From the NCBI GenBank assembly GCA_900469615.1, contig UBYA01000015.1, positions 62,001-126,000 on the forward strand: a stretch of DNA of 64,000 nucleotides. Direction: 5' to 3'. Below, one piece after another: positions 32,454 to 41,480 of this stretch. This DNA comes from Hyphomicrobiales bacterium. GTDB lineage: Bacteria; Pseudomonadota; Alphaproteobacteria; Rhizobiales; Rhizobiaceae. Each line of letters begins with the position of its first letter. Position 1 is the first letter of the stretch. The position numbers and the translations under genes are program-made. Under the pieces are notes generated by a model. The model saw nothing but the letters and a program-made list of their open reading frames with translations, did not search any database and was not told the DNA's origin.

Positions 32454-34172
32454 TCAGGCCGGCTTGTCCGTCCCCTCGCTATCGTCGTCGTAATATTCTT
32501 CGGCCGGCTGCCGGGCATTGGCCTTGCCGTCCAGATTGCCGAGCAGCGCGGAGATGGCATTGTCGCCGTCGAAGCCGGCCTCCTTCAGCAGACGGTCGAG
32601 GATAGGCTTGTTGGCCTGGTAGGAAAGCAGCTGGCCGGCAAGACCTTCGCCGAGGCCGACGCCATTGCCGCTGCTCGCTCCGGTGCCGGTGCGGCCAAGC
32701 ATGCCGCCGGTGTCGAAAATCCGGATGTCCGAGATCTTCTCGATTGGTTTCACCGCTTCCGCAAGGGCTGCGGGCACGATGCGGATGCGCTCGCGGGTGA
32801 TTTCGAACTCGATGATGGCGGGGCTGAGCTTGTTGCGCGCTTCGTTGAGCAACGCCTCGCTTTCGGCCGTCGCCTTACCGGTTTCGAGAATACCTTTGGC
32901 CTTGATGATCGCAGCATCGGCCTCGGCGGTCGCCAATGTCTTGATGGCGTCCGCCTGGTCGGTGGCGGCCTGCTTTTCGGCTTCCGCCGCAATCGTGACT
33001 GCGGTTGCCTGGGTCTGGGCGCGCTTCTGAGCGTCGATCACGGCGATCTGCTTTTCGCGCTCGGCGATTTCGACGGCCTTGGCGGTGCCGACTTTTTCCT
33101 CAGCAGCGATGGCGAGCGCGCGGGCCGCTTCAGCCTTTGCCTTGGCCTCCGACTCCTCGCGGCTCTTGTTGGCAACCGCGATGGCGCTTTCCTGCGCGAC
33201 GATCTGGTTGTCGCGGCGAGCTTCCGTCTCACGCTGCTGCACGGCGCGGGTGGAGTCGATGTTGGCGGATTCGCGGGCCTGCTTCGCAGCGGCCTCGCGC
33301 TCGGCGATGGCTTGCTCGGAAGCGATGCGGGCTTCCTCTTCGGCGCGCTTGGCGGCCTGCTCCTGCTGCGCGGTTTCCGCGCGGGTCGCTGCCGACTTGT
33401 TGGCGATGTCGCGCTGCTGGTTCAGCTCGGCCTCGCGCTTCGTCCGCTCGATGGTCAGCGATTGCTGCCGGGCCTCGAGGTCTTTCTGGGCGATGGCGAC
33501 TTCGGTATCGCGCACGACTTCGTTTCGCTCCTTCTTGCGCGCCTCGGTGACGCGGGTCAGTGCGGCAAGACCATGCGCGTCGAAGAAGTTGTTGGCGTTG
33601 AAGTGCTTAATGTCGGTCTGGTCGAGGCGCGTCAGCGACACGGATTCCAGTTCGAGACCGTTGGACTGCAGGTCGGAGCCGACCGCATCCTGCACGGCCT
33701 TGACGAAATCCATGCGCTGCTCCTGCAGGGCATCGAGGCTCATCGTGGCGGCGACGGAGCGCAAGCTGTCGACGAACTTCGCCTCGATCAGCTGGCGCAG
33801 CTGCTCGCTGTCGTTGGTGCGGTTGCCGAGCGTCTGGGCGGCGAGCGCGATGGAGGAGCTGTCCGGCTTGACGCGGACATAGAACTCGGCGCCGATATCG
33901 ACACGCATGCGGTCCTTGGTGATCAGCGCGTCGTTCTCGCCGCGCTGCACTTCCAGGCGCAGGGTCTTGAGGTTGACGCGAGCGATCGAGTGGAAGATCG
34001 GCAGCACGACGGAACCACCGTCGAGCACGACTTTCTGACCGCCGAGGCCGGTTCGCACATAGGCTTCATCCCGGCTCGAGCGGACGTATAGCGAGGCAAG
34101 GACAAAGCCGATCCCGAGGATCAGGACGAGGCCGATGCCAGCGGGAAGAATAAGGTCGTAAAGGCCGTTCAT
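32454..34172 (-). CDS. flotillin-family protein (YqiK-like)
   Basis: A 572-residue protein with one N-terminal membrane helix (about residues 7-29), an SPFH/band-7 domain (about 30-210) and a long Ala/Glu/Lys-rich coiled-coil region (about 215-440). A C-terminal segment follows with a Gly-rich stretch. Flotillins scaffold ordered membrane microdomains. Its ATG overlaps the stop of the NfeD-like gene by ATGA. NfeD-like, flotillin and PspA partners together form a recognised membrane-integrity module. Confidence 0.92.
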   Translation of the reverse strand: MNGLYDLILPAGIGLVLILGIGFVLASLYVRSSRDEAYVRTGLGGQKVVLDGGSVVLPIFHSIARVNLKTLRLEVQRGENDALITKDRMRVDIGAEFYVRVKPDSSSIALAAQTLGNRTNDSEQLRQLIEAKFVDSLRSVAATMSLDALQEQRMDFVKAVQDAVGSDLQSNGLELESVSLTRLDQTDIKHFNANNFFDAHGLAALTRVTEARKKERNEVVRDTEVAIAQKDLEARQQSLTIERTKREAELNQQRDIANKSAATRAETAQQEQAAKRAEEEARIASEQAIAEREAAAKQARESANIDSTRAVQQRETEARRDNQIVAQESAIAVANKSREESEAKAKAEAARALAIAAEEKVGTAKAVEIAEREKQIAVIDAQKRAQTQATAVTIAAEAEKQAATDQADAIKTLATAEADAAIIKAKGILETGKATAESEALLNEARNKLSPAIIEFEITRERIRIVPAALAEAVKPIEKISDIRIFDTGGMLGRTGTGASSGNGVGLGEGLAGQLLSYQANKPILDRLLKEAGFDGDNAISALLGNLDGKANARQPAEEYYDDDSEGTDKPA

Positions 34173-34822
34173 GAATGTTGCTCCGTAGAGGATTTGTCAT
34201 CGGACCTGACCAGGTCGGATGGGGCGGAAACTGCGATGAAGATGTCGGCCTTGCGGTCGACAAGCAGAACTTTGGCGCCGATCGGCAAAGGGCTTCCGCC
34301 CTTGGCGGCGCAGGCGCGCAGCTGATGCCAGTTGCCATGCGCATCCTTGACGCTGACGCGGCCGGGCAGGCCCTGATCCAGAGGGCCGATGGAAACCGTG
34401 CCGGTGCGGCCGACGAAATCGGCGGCGTCGACGGCATAGGTTTCATCGCGCGGCACGATCCTGGCGATCGTGCGGGTCGAGCCCCGGACGAGGGGAATCG
34501 TGACGAGGAGCGCCGGAGCCGCGGCGATCATAGCTGGCAGCGGAGTCCAGGCGATGTCGGCCACGGTCTGGATGGCGAAGCCTGTCACGGCGAAGATGCC
34601 GAGCACCAGCATGATCAGGATGAGCAGCGGAACGCCGCCGATATTGATCCAGGACAACAGGCCGGCGAGCACACCGTCATGACCTTCGAAATGCGGTTTG
34701 CCGATGAGTTCGCTCAGCGAGAAGCCGAGCAGCATCGACAGGATTTCGATGACGGTCAGTCCAATCAGGATCATTGCCGCGATGGCAAAGGGCGCACATT
34801 CGGGTGCGAGGAAGAGGTGCAT
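34169..34822 (-). CDS. YqiJ/NfeD-like membrane protein with OB-fold domain
   Basis: A 217-residue protein with three hydrophobic segments in the first 120 residues and a C-terminal OB-fold-type domain (VDAADFVGRTGTVSIGPLDQ, then GRVSVKDAHGNWHQL). It is the usual partner of YqiK-type flotillins. It lies three bases after pspA and overlaps the flotillin start, so all three are translated together. Confidence 0.87.
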   Translation of the reverse strand: MHLFLAPECAPFAIAAMILIGLTVIEILSMLLGFSLSELIGKPHFEGHDGVLAGLLSWINIGGVPLLILIMLVLGIFAVTGFAIQTVADIAWTPLPAMIAAAPALLVTIPLVRGSTRTIARIVPRDETYAVDAADFVGRTGTVSIGPLDQGLPGRVSVKDAHGNWHQLRACAAKGGSPLPIGAKVLLVDRKADIFIAVSAPSDLVRSDDKSSTEQHS

Positions 34823-34825
34823 CGG

Positions 34826-35482
34826 TTACTGGCCGTTGGCCTTGAAGCGGGCAAGGCGTGCTTCGATGGCTTGCTCCCGGTGCAGGCGGTCGAGCTCATC
34901 GAGCTCGGCACTGGTGGCGGGTTCGCCCGACGGGACGCCGGTCAGGCGCGAAACGGCGGCGGCTGCGCGGGCTGCCCCGGCTGTCGGCGTTGCGCGCGGA
35001 TTTCCGCCCGCTGCTTCCTCGGGCGCATGTCGGGCAATGCTGCGCTTGAAATCGACCAGCCGCGCTTCCGCCTCGCGGCGGGTTGCAAGCACGGCCTGAA
35101 GCGCCTTCTGGCCCTCGTCGATCTGCGCATTCGCATCCGCGAGAGCCTTGTCGAGCGCGGCGGTCTGGGCTTCGAGATCGATCTGGCGCGCGACGCCGGC
35201 CTTGGCGAGATCTTCGCGGTCGGTGGAGATCGCGAGCCGGATTTTTGCCTCCAGAGCCGCAAGATCCTCGACGATTTCGTTGCGGCGGCTCTGGATGCGG
35301 TATTCCTCGGCGCGCGCCTTGCCGAGATCGGCGCGCGCTTCGTCAGCGGCCGCATCGATCTCGCGCAGCGCCTGCTCGATGACGGCGACCTTGTTGGCGC
35401 CTTCTACGGTGTCGACTGCGGCATTGGCGAGGCCTGCGATCAGTCGTCCCATGCGGGAAAGAATGCCTTCATGCATCGTCAT
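34826..35482 (-). CDS. PspA/IM30-family membrane-stress protein
   Basis: A 218-residue, almost entirely helical protein: MTMHEGILSRMGRLIAGLAN at the amphipathic membrane-binding end, then long coiled coils (about residues 25-150) and a polar tail. PspA proteins coat damaged inner membrane. GGAGGATAAC gives an ideal ribosome-binding site for this ATG. However, the same frame is open for 163 more codons upstream with its own start (see next entry), so a 381-residue fused product is also possible. No PspF-type activator is present nearby. Confidence 0.8.
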   Translation of the reverse strand: MTMHEGILSRMGRLIAGLANAAVDTVEGANKVAVIEQALREIDAAADEARADLGKARAEEYRIQSRRNEIVEDLAALEAKIRLAISTDREDLAKAGVARQIDLEAQTAALDKALADANAQIDEGQKALQAVLATRREAEARLVDFKRSIARHAPEEAAGGNPRATPTAGAARAAAAVSRLTGVPSGEPATSAELDELDRLHREQAIEARLARFKANGQ

Positions 35483-35971
35483 GTTATCCTCCGTTCGGGG
35501 GGAGTTTGGTGTTACCCCGATGTGAATCGCATAGTGGCCGCCATCGGCGATCAGATAGGCGGGGATATTGCTGTCCCAGCCTTTGAAATAGCCGGCCACG
35601 TCGAAGGGCACGGCAACGCGGCCGCGCACCGTCGAGATCGTCAGGTCTGACGGACCCTTGATGGCAAAGAGCTTCTCATCGAGCGGCAGCCGGTTCGATC
35701 CGGTGGGCTCGCCTCGACTGGCCGCGAAATCACGCAACCCGAGCGTTACCAGGCGCGCGGGCAAGGCGGTGCGTTCGCGGATGGTCTCATAGGCAAGATC
35801 GTGAAGCGTGACGAGGTTCGCACCGGCTTTGTCCGGAACGATTTCCGCCAGCAGTTTCATCATCTGCCCGTATGCGACAAAGGTGTCGTCCAGCGCCTGC
35901 CGTGCCACCTCATCGGGTGCGAGATCATATCGCAGATGAGAACGGTGGGCTGTTGCGTTTACCTTGGCCAT
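35483..35971 (-). other. TnpB-like N-terminal module in frame ahead of PspA
   Basis: These 163 codons begin with an ATG behind GAAGGGC and run without a stop into pspA. The peptide resembles the N-terminal (recognition and wedge) part of IS200/IS605 TnpB/OrfB proteins: LRYDLAPDEVARQALDDTFV, YETIRERTALPARLVTLGLR, and the beta segment LTISTVRGRVAVPFDVAGY. The whole RuvC nuclease half and zinc finger are absent. It may be a relic of an insertion, a translated leader, or a domesticated RNA-binding-type module fused to PspA. It could be annotated as one 381-residue CDS with PspA. Confidence 0.6.
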
Positions 35972-36225
35972 GCCCTTCAAGTAAAGCACCGCTCAGGTGC
36001 TTTTCAAGGGATGGCGACGTCAAACATGAATGAATTGTAATGAACGATAGGCCGCATAGGTTGCAAAAACTTGATGCTTCACGCTTCCTATGGGCGATGG
36101 CTTCTTTCGAAGCCTCGCGCATATGTGGTGAGCATGATTGGGCAAAGCCATTGCCGATCGAGAGCCATGGCGGATCTATCGCGATATGAATCCCGTTCCG
36201 GACAGAGGGCCGGCCGCCGATGCGG

Positions 36226-39200
36226 CTACTTCACGGTCCGCACGATAGCCGCACCCGCCGTCATGCCGCCGCCGAAAGCGACGAGGCCGAGATTGAGGGG
36301 TTCGGAGCGTTCGTTGGCGACATGCAGCATGGCAAGCGGAATGCTGGACGAGCTGGTATTGCCATAGGTCTCGATGACGCTCAGTGCCGGGCGGCCGCTG
36401 CGCTTGGCGATGGTGTCGATGATGCGCTGGTTGGCCTGATGCGGTACGAGCAGATCGAGATTGGCAAGCTCGATACCCGCGTCGACGCAGGCATTCTCGA
36501 TCGAGCGGGTCATGGAATGTACGGCTTCGGTGAAGACCGAGCGGCCGTTCATGGCGATGACGCCGTCGTCCGGCAGCGGCACGTAGAGCAGGTCTCCCGG
36601 CTCCGGCCGGCCGCTGACGATCGGGCGGCTCGCCGTAAAGAGCGGATTGCGCGCCATGTCGCGGCTCGTCACGAGGCTGGCCGTGGCGGCATCGCCAAAG
36701 AGGATCGCGGTGGAGAAGTCGTTCATGTCGAGCAGCGGCGACAGGACTTCCGAGGTGATGATGAGCACCTTGGCGTCGTTTTGCTGCGCGATGAAATCGT
36801 GGGCCTGCTGAAGCGCGTAAAGATAGCCGGAGCAGGCGGCACCCATGTCGTAGGCGGCAAGCGAGGGCCGCACGCCATCTTCCGCGACGGCAACCGCGAC
36901 GCGGCTTGCGAGCGATGGCGTGGCGATATCGGGCGTTCCGGTTGCCGCAATCACCAGATCGATATCGTGGATGGAGATCTGGTTCTGCCGCAGCAGGTCG
37001 CGCGCGGCCTTCGCGGCAAGACTGAGCGTGCCTTCCTCGGGGCCGACCCAGAAACGGCTTTTGATGCCGGTCAGTGCGAAGATTTCCTCGGCCCGCCGGT
37101 TCGGCCAGTTGTGAATGATTTCTTCGTTGGTGACGCGACGGGCGCCCGTCGCGAAACCGATGCCGTTGATGGCGATTTCCGAGAAGTTGCCCGAATGACG
37201 TCGCAATGTCGGGATGACATGCGACTTCAGCCGGCGAAGCACGAATTTGTTCTGCGTCTCGGAAGCAAGCGCGAAATTCTGCTCGCTCAGATCGCGGTTG
37301 GCGTCGACGGTCAGAAGCGGGCTGTCGGTGGCGATCTGGTCGCCGATCCTGGCGAAGACTTCCTGCACCACGCCGCCGATATTGGCGCAGATTTCGACGG
37401 AGGCTTTCGTCGCCTCGACGACGGCAACCAGCTGGCCGACCTCGATCTTGTCGCCGGGCTTGACGAGCAGATCCGTCACCAGCACGTTTTCGTCGGCCGG
37501 GCCGGAGCCGATCGCCTTGATGGCAGCCGTCGGGCCGCTGTCGTCCTCTTCATGCCAGGTCACTTCACATTCGAGCACTTCGGCCATCAGGTCGACCAGC
37601 TTGCGATAGGAAGGCAGGGTTTCGAGCTGATTGCGGAAATTGAAGGGGATGTGGGCATCCGAGCGCGCAAGCCTGCGCACGACAACCGGTACATCGGTCT
37701 TTTCGGTGACGGTGGCGATGATTTCCGCCCCCATGCCGACGGTGCGGTTGTCCTCATGAACGACGATCAGGCGGCGGGTGCGCCTTGCGCTCGCCAGCAC
37801 TTCCTTCTCGTCCCATGGCGAGATCGAGCGAAGATCGATCACCTCGACGGAAAAGCCCTGGGCTTCGAACGCGCTTGCCGCGTTGGCGCAGAGCGAAACG
37901 GTGTTGCCGTAGCTGACCAGGGTGATATCGCGGCCGCGGGCGACATGGCGCGACAGACCGGGATGGACGAAATGCCTGTCGAGATCCTCGGACGTGCGGC
38001 CGTCGGAATTGTTGAGCACGGCCTTCGGATAGAGGAAGACCGTCGGGCGCCGCGACTCGAAGGCGGCGTTGAGCAGGCCGGCGGCATCGCCGGCGCTGGA
38101 GGGCATGACGACGTCTATGCCCGGCGTATGCGCCAGCATCCCCTCGAAGCTCTGCGCATGGAACGGGCCGAGGCCGGGCTTGTAGCCGCCGCAGCTTACC
38201 ATCAGGATCACGGGGGCTTCCCAGGCACCATTGGTGCGCCAGAACATGCTGCCCATTTCCGAAACGATCTGGTTGTAGGCGAGCGGCAGGAAATCGGCGA
38301 ATTGCAGGAAGGCGACGGGGCGCTGGCCGGCCAGCGCGCGGCCGACGGCGGTGCCGACGATGGTGGATTCGGTGAGGGCGGCGTTGCGTACGCGGCCGGG
38401 ATATTTGTTGCTGAGGCCGCGGGTGACGCCGAAGACATCGCCCTTCGGGTCCTCGATATCCTGGCCGAACAGCACCACCTCGCTATTGGCGGCAAGCTGC
38501 CGGTCGAGAACGGCGTTCAGCGCCTCGCGCATCGTCAGCGTCGACGCGCTGTCATTGCCGCGATATTCCACCTTGCCGTCGAAGGAAGCGGGGTAGGGAG
38601 CCTTTGCATCCGGCTCGACCTTGGGAGCGTCTTCCTTGCGGGCAAGAGCGGCCTCCGCCTGCACTTCCGCAATCAGATCCTGCTCGATCTTCTGAAGCGC
38701 GTCGGCGTCGACACCTGCCTCGTGCAGCATGGCCCGCAAGCTCGGCAGCGGGTCACGCGAGGAGCCCGCCTCGATTTCGAGCAGGGTGCGATAGGTCTTC
38801 TGATCGTCGGCGTTGGTGTGATCCGAAAGTCGCTCGACGTTCAGAAGCACGATGCTCGGCGTGCGGTTGTTGCGGCTGTGGCGGACGGCCTTGCGGAACG
38901 CTTCGCGCGATGCCGCCAGATCGTCGCCGTCGGTGCGAATGATATCGATGCCATAGAAGGAAGACGCAGGCCCGGCGGGAAGGTCGAAGAAGGTCTGCCT
39001 GCTGGTACGCGTCGAGATGGAGAAGCTGTTGTCCTCGATGACGAAGACGACGGGGTATTGGCTGCGCACGGCCTCGGCGATCGCTTCGAGGAATTCGCCC
39101 TGCTGTGTGGTGCCGTCGCCAGCGCAACAGATGGCAATCGGCATGCCGGGCTTGTGCTTCAGGGAAGCGCCGACGCCGACGGCATGAAGCGCATTGTTGC

Positions 39201-39549
39201 CGACGGGGCCGACGATGGACGTGATGTTGAGAGCGCGGGAGGAAAGATGCGCGCTCATCTGCCGGCCGGCGGAGTGAGAATTGGCGGTGGCGAGGAGGCT
39301 GGAGAAGAATTCCCGGATGGGCATGCCGCGCGCCAGCATCAGGGCCTTGTCGCGATAATGCAGGTGCAGCCAGTCGTCGTCCTGAAGAAATTCGTTGAGC
39401 AGCGCCGTCGACTCATGTCCGGCGCCGGAAACATGAAAGTGTGCTATGCCTTGCTTGATGAATTCTCGCTCAAGGCGGTCTATTTCTCGGGAAATGAAAA
39501 ATAACCTATGAAGCTGCTTGAGGTATTCTTTGGTAAACCTCCCTTCCAT
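36226..39549 (-). CDS. fused 2-oxoacid dehydrogenase E1-alpha/E1-beta, lipoyl-like domain and KAS III
   Basis: One 1107-residue frame carries four modules. E1-alpha (about 1-300) has the thiamine-diphosphate motif AGDGTTQQGEF at 143-153 closed by IEDNS. E1-beta (about 335-660) has TESTIVGTAVGRALAGQRPV and the FADFLPLAYNQI motif. The biotinyl/lipoyl-like domain (about 690-750) has the candidate lipoyl lysine 715 in VEATKASVEI. KAS III (about 790-1107) has the full catalytic triad: Cys906 (GAACSGYL), His1037 (PHQANQR) and Asn1064 (ETYGNTSSSS). No E2 acyltransferase or E3 is present. It could decarboxylate a 2-oxoacid and pass the acyl group to the synthase to prime chain building. It stands alone on its strand, followed about 60 bases later by unrelated intergenic DNA. 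Confidence 0.9.
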   Translation of the reverse strand: MEGRFTKEYLKQLHRLFFISREIDRLEREFIKQGIAHFHVSGAGHESTALLNEFLQDDDWLHLHYRDKALMLARGMPIREFFSSLLATANSHSAGRQMSAHLSSRALNITSIVGPVGNNALHAVGVGASLKHKPGMPIAICCAGDGTTQQGEFLEAIAEAVRSQYPVVFVIEDNSFSISTRTSRQTFFDLPAGPASSFYGIDIIRTDGDDLAASREAFRKAVRHSRNNRTPSIVLLNVERLSDHTNADDQKTYRTLLEIEAGSSRDPLPSLRAMLHEAGVDADALQKIEQDLIAEVQAEAALARKEDAPKVEPDAKAPYPASFDGKVEYRGNDSASTLTMREALNAVLDRQLAANSEVVLFGQDIEDPKGDVFGVTRGLSNKYPGRVRNAALTESTIVGTAVGRALAGQRPVAFLQFADFLPLAYNQIVSEMGSMFWRTNGAWEAPVILMVSCGGYKPGLGPFHAQSFEGMLAHTPGIDVVMPSSAGDAAGLLNAAFESRRPTVFLYPKAVLNNSDGRTSEDLDRHFVHPGLSRHVARGRDITLVSYGNTVSLCANAASAFEAQGFSVEVIDLRSISPWDEKEVLASARRTRRLIVVHEDNRTVGMGAEIIATVTEKTDVPVVVRRLARSDAHIPFNFRNQLETLPSYRKLVDLMAEVLECEVTWHEEDDSGPTAAIKAIGSGPADENVLVTDLLVKPGDKIEVGQLVAVVEATKASVEICANIGGVVQEVFARIGDQIATDSPLLTVDANRDLSEQNFALASETQNKFVLRRLKSHVIPTLRRHSGNFSEIAINGIGFATGARRVTNEEIIHNWPNRRAEEIFALTGIKSRFWVGPEEGTLSLAAKAARDLLRQNQISIHDIDLVIAATGTPDIATPSLASRVAVAVAEDGVRPSLAAYDMGAACSGYLYALQQAHDFIAQQNDAKVLIITSEVLSPLLDMNDFSTAILFGDAATASLVTSRDMARNPLFTASRPIVSGRPEPGDLLYVPLPDDGVIAMNGRSVFTEAVHSMTRSIENACVDAGIELANLDLLVPHQANQRIIDTIAKRSGRPALSVIETYGNTSSSSIPLAMLHVANERSEPLNLGLVAFGGGMTAGAAIVRTVK

Positions 39550-39768
39550 CTCAATGATTTTCCTAATCTTTCGTCTAATTCAATTGCTTGGACCTAGGTA
39601 GACCCCTAGGCAGCCTTTTTCAATACACGTTAAATGACAATATCTTTTCGGTTTGAAATCGAAATACGCATATTGCCGGGCGGAAATTTTTCCTGATGTT
39701 TCTGTCCACAAGGCATGGTCGGCAAGGCGCCGCCGGTGCCTCATAACATGCTCCATCGAAAGGCGGCT

Positions 39769-39870
39769 AGAGCGCTCTTGCTTTTCTTCGAATCGCGAAA
39801 ACCTCTATCCTTTTGTTTTCACGCAATTCCGGACGGAAAACCGCCATGCACTTTTCCTGTAAGTGCTTTA
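39769..39870 (-). repeat. RIME-type intergenic repeat, copy 4
   Basis: Inverted copy; it contains the sterol-desaturase stop codon (TAA) in its terminal arm. It takes up a third of the 318-base gap to the E1-KAS III gene. The rest of that gap is A+T-rich promoter-like DNA with the short palindrome CCTAGG repeated twice. Confidence 0.85.
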
Positions 39871-40863
39871 GCCGGATCTGCGGATCGAGGCGTCGGCGCG
39901 CTGCCTTGCCGCTGCGGCGTTTGCCGCCTGTTCTTCCTGTAAGATCAGTTCCTTGGGCTTCTTGCCGATGATTTCCCTGCGGCCTTTCCTGGAGAAAGGT
40001 TGCGCGAGCTGGGCGAGGAAGCCCTTGGCGACTTTGCCGGTAATGCCGATGTCCGTCGAGGAGGGACGCGGCGGATTGTAGAAAGTGCCGAGAAGCTGGT
40101 CCCAGATCACGAGGTTTTCCCCATAATTCGTGTTGCCTTCGGCGAGCACCTTGGAATGATGCCAGCGATGCAGGCGCGGCGTGGAGAATATCAGGTCGAA
40201 CGGGCCGGTGCGCATATCGACGTTGCAATGCGTGAGCAGGCCGATAAAGGCCGTGACCGCGCCGATCCAGAGAAATACCGGCAACGGTGCGCCGAGCAGA
40301 TAGAGAGGAATCTGGCCGAGCGCGATCTTGAACAGCGTGTCGATGACATGGAAGCGGCCCGTGTTGATGACCCAAAGGCGCTCGACGCTGTGATGAAGGG
40401 CGTGGAAGCGCCATAGCGAGAGATGCTCATGAGCCAGGCGATGCGCCATGTAGAGGCCGAACTCGGCAATCACGAGGCCGAGCGCCACCTGGAATATCAT
40501 CGGCCACTGATCGGGCCAGAAATGCGAATGATAGCTCAACGCCGGCTGCGCGACGGTCGCGACGGCCATGGGAAAGGACGTGCCGATCGCGGCGGCAATC
40601 TGCACGCCGCCCTTGTTCAGCAGCGTGTGAGCGACGTCGTTGAACGTCTCGTCATCCCGTTTCAGCCAGGTCTTCTCATAGGGCATGAGCCTCTCGAAGA
40701 AGGCAATCACCGCCACCGTCGAAAGATAGACGACGTTGAACCAGAGCAGGTGCATGTCCGAGTTGAAGGCGAAATAGGCGCCGGTCAATCCGGCGCAGAG
40801 AATCGCGGGCCACAACAGGGATGAAACAGCAGCGTAAAGACGCGAACTGCTTTGAAATCTCAT
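39868..40863 (-). CDS. sterol desaturase/fatty acid hydroxylase-family protein
   Basis: A 331-residue integral membrane di-iron enzyme. The three histidine boxes are HRLAHEH, HALHHS and HRWHHSK; four to five hydrophobic segments precede and separate them. The C-terminal 60 residues are basic and Ala-rich. It hydroxylates or desaturates a lipid, possibly a hopanoid, carotenoid or acyl chain. Its last codon and stop overlap a RIME repeat. Confidence 0.9.
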   Translation of the reverse strand: MRFQSSSRLYAAVSSLLWPAILCAGLTGAYFAFNSDMHLLWFNVVYLSTVAVIAFFERLMPYEKTWLKRDDETFNDVAHTLLNKGGVQIAAAIGTSFPMAVATVAQPALSYHSHFWPDQWPMIFQVALGLVIAEFGLYMAHRLAHEHLSLWRFHALHHSVERLWVINTGRFHVIDTLFKIALGQIPLYLLGAPLPVFLWIGAVTAFIGLLTHCNVDMRTGPFDLIFSTPRLHRWHHSKVLAEGNTNYGENLVIWDQLLGTFYNPPRPSSTDIGITGKVAKGFLAQLAQPFSRKGRREIIGKKPKELILQEEQAANAAAARQRADASIRRSG

Positions 40864-40996
40864 TCCATCGTCCTCAGATTCTGATAGGCGAAAAATTGAC
40901 GCGTGAGTATGCGCGATATGTAGCGCGATGATTGTGGAGTCGAAAGCGAAATTTTTCCGTTGGCCGATTACGGGCGACCGGGTTGGAGGTCAGGAC

Positions 40997-41437
40997 ATGC
41001 GGATAGTGGAAGCGGAAGACGCGCATCTGGAGGGCTGGACGCGCTTGCGCGCAGAACTTTGGCCCGATGGTTCGCTCGAACGTCACCGCGCGGAGCTGGC
41101 GCGGTTTCGCTTGGCTAAAAACGGGGTTGCTTTTCTGGCGATCGATTCTGCCGGTCATGACGTCGGCTTTGCTGAAGCGACATTGCGGCACGATTACGTC
41201 AATGGCTGCGAGACGTCTCCGGTTCTCTTCCTCGAGGGCATTTATGTGCGCGGTGAACACCGGCAGGAGGGCGTTGCACGGGCGCTTTGCCAAGCCGTCG
41301 CCGCATGGGGGCGGGCTGCCGGTTGCCGGGAGTTCGCCTCGGACGCGCTGATCGACAATCTTGCGAGCCATGCCTTCCATGCCGCACTCGGCTTTATCGA
41401 AACCGAGCGCGTGGTTTATTTTCGCAAGCCCCTGTAG
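40997..41437 (+). CDS. GNAT acetyltransferase, aminoglycoside 6'-N-acetyltransferase-like
   Basis: A 146-residue GNAT protein close in length and pattern to AAC(6')-I enzymes: WTRLRAELWPDGSLERH at the N-terminus, VNGCETSPVLFLEGIYV in the acceptor region, the acetyl-CoA loop HRQEGVARALC, and LGFIETERVVYFRKPL at the end. GGAGG precedes the ATG. It lies alone, with no mobile element, so it is likely an intrinsic chromosomal gene. Whether aminoglycosides are the real substrate is unknown. Confidence 0.82.
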   Translation: MRIVEAEDAHLEGWTRLRAELWPDGSLERHRAELARFRLAKNGVAFLAIDSAGHDVGFAEATLRHDYVNGCETSPVLFLEGIYVRGEHRQEGVARALCQAVAAWGRAAGCREFASDALIDNLASHAFHAALGFIETERVVYFRKPL

Positions 41438-41448
41438 GCCGGAACTGC

Positions 41449-41480
41449 GGGGCGGAGTCAGTGTGGGGCGGAGTCAGAAT
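41449..41480. repeat. 16-bp tandem duplication
   Basis: GGGGCGGAGTCAG occurs twice, 16 bases apart, in the gap between the two convergent acetyltransferase genes. The second unit runs into the 3' end of the leftward one. It is probably a replication-slippage duplication. Confidence 0.75.

Noticed and set aside
36220..39504. A 1094-residue open frame on the plus strand
   Set aside because: It lies exactly opposite the E1-KAS III gene and its peptide shows the low-complexity Asp/Gly/Arg pattern of antisense frames in high-G+C DNA.
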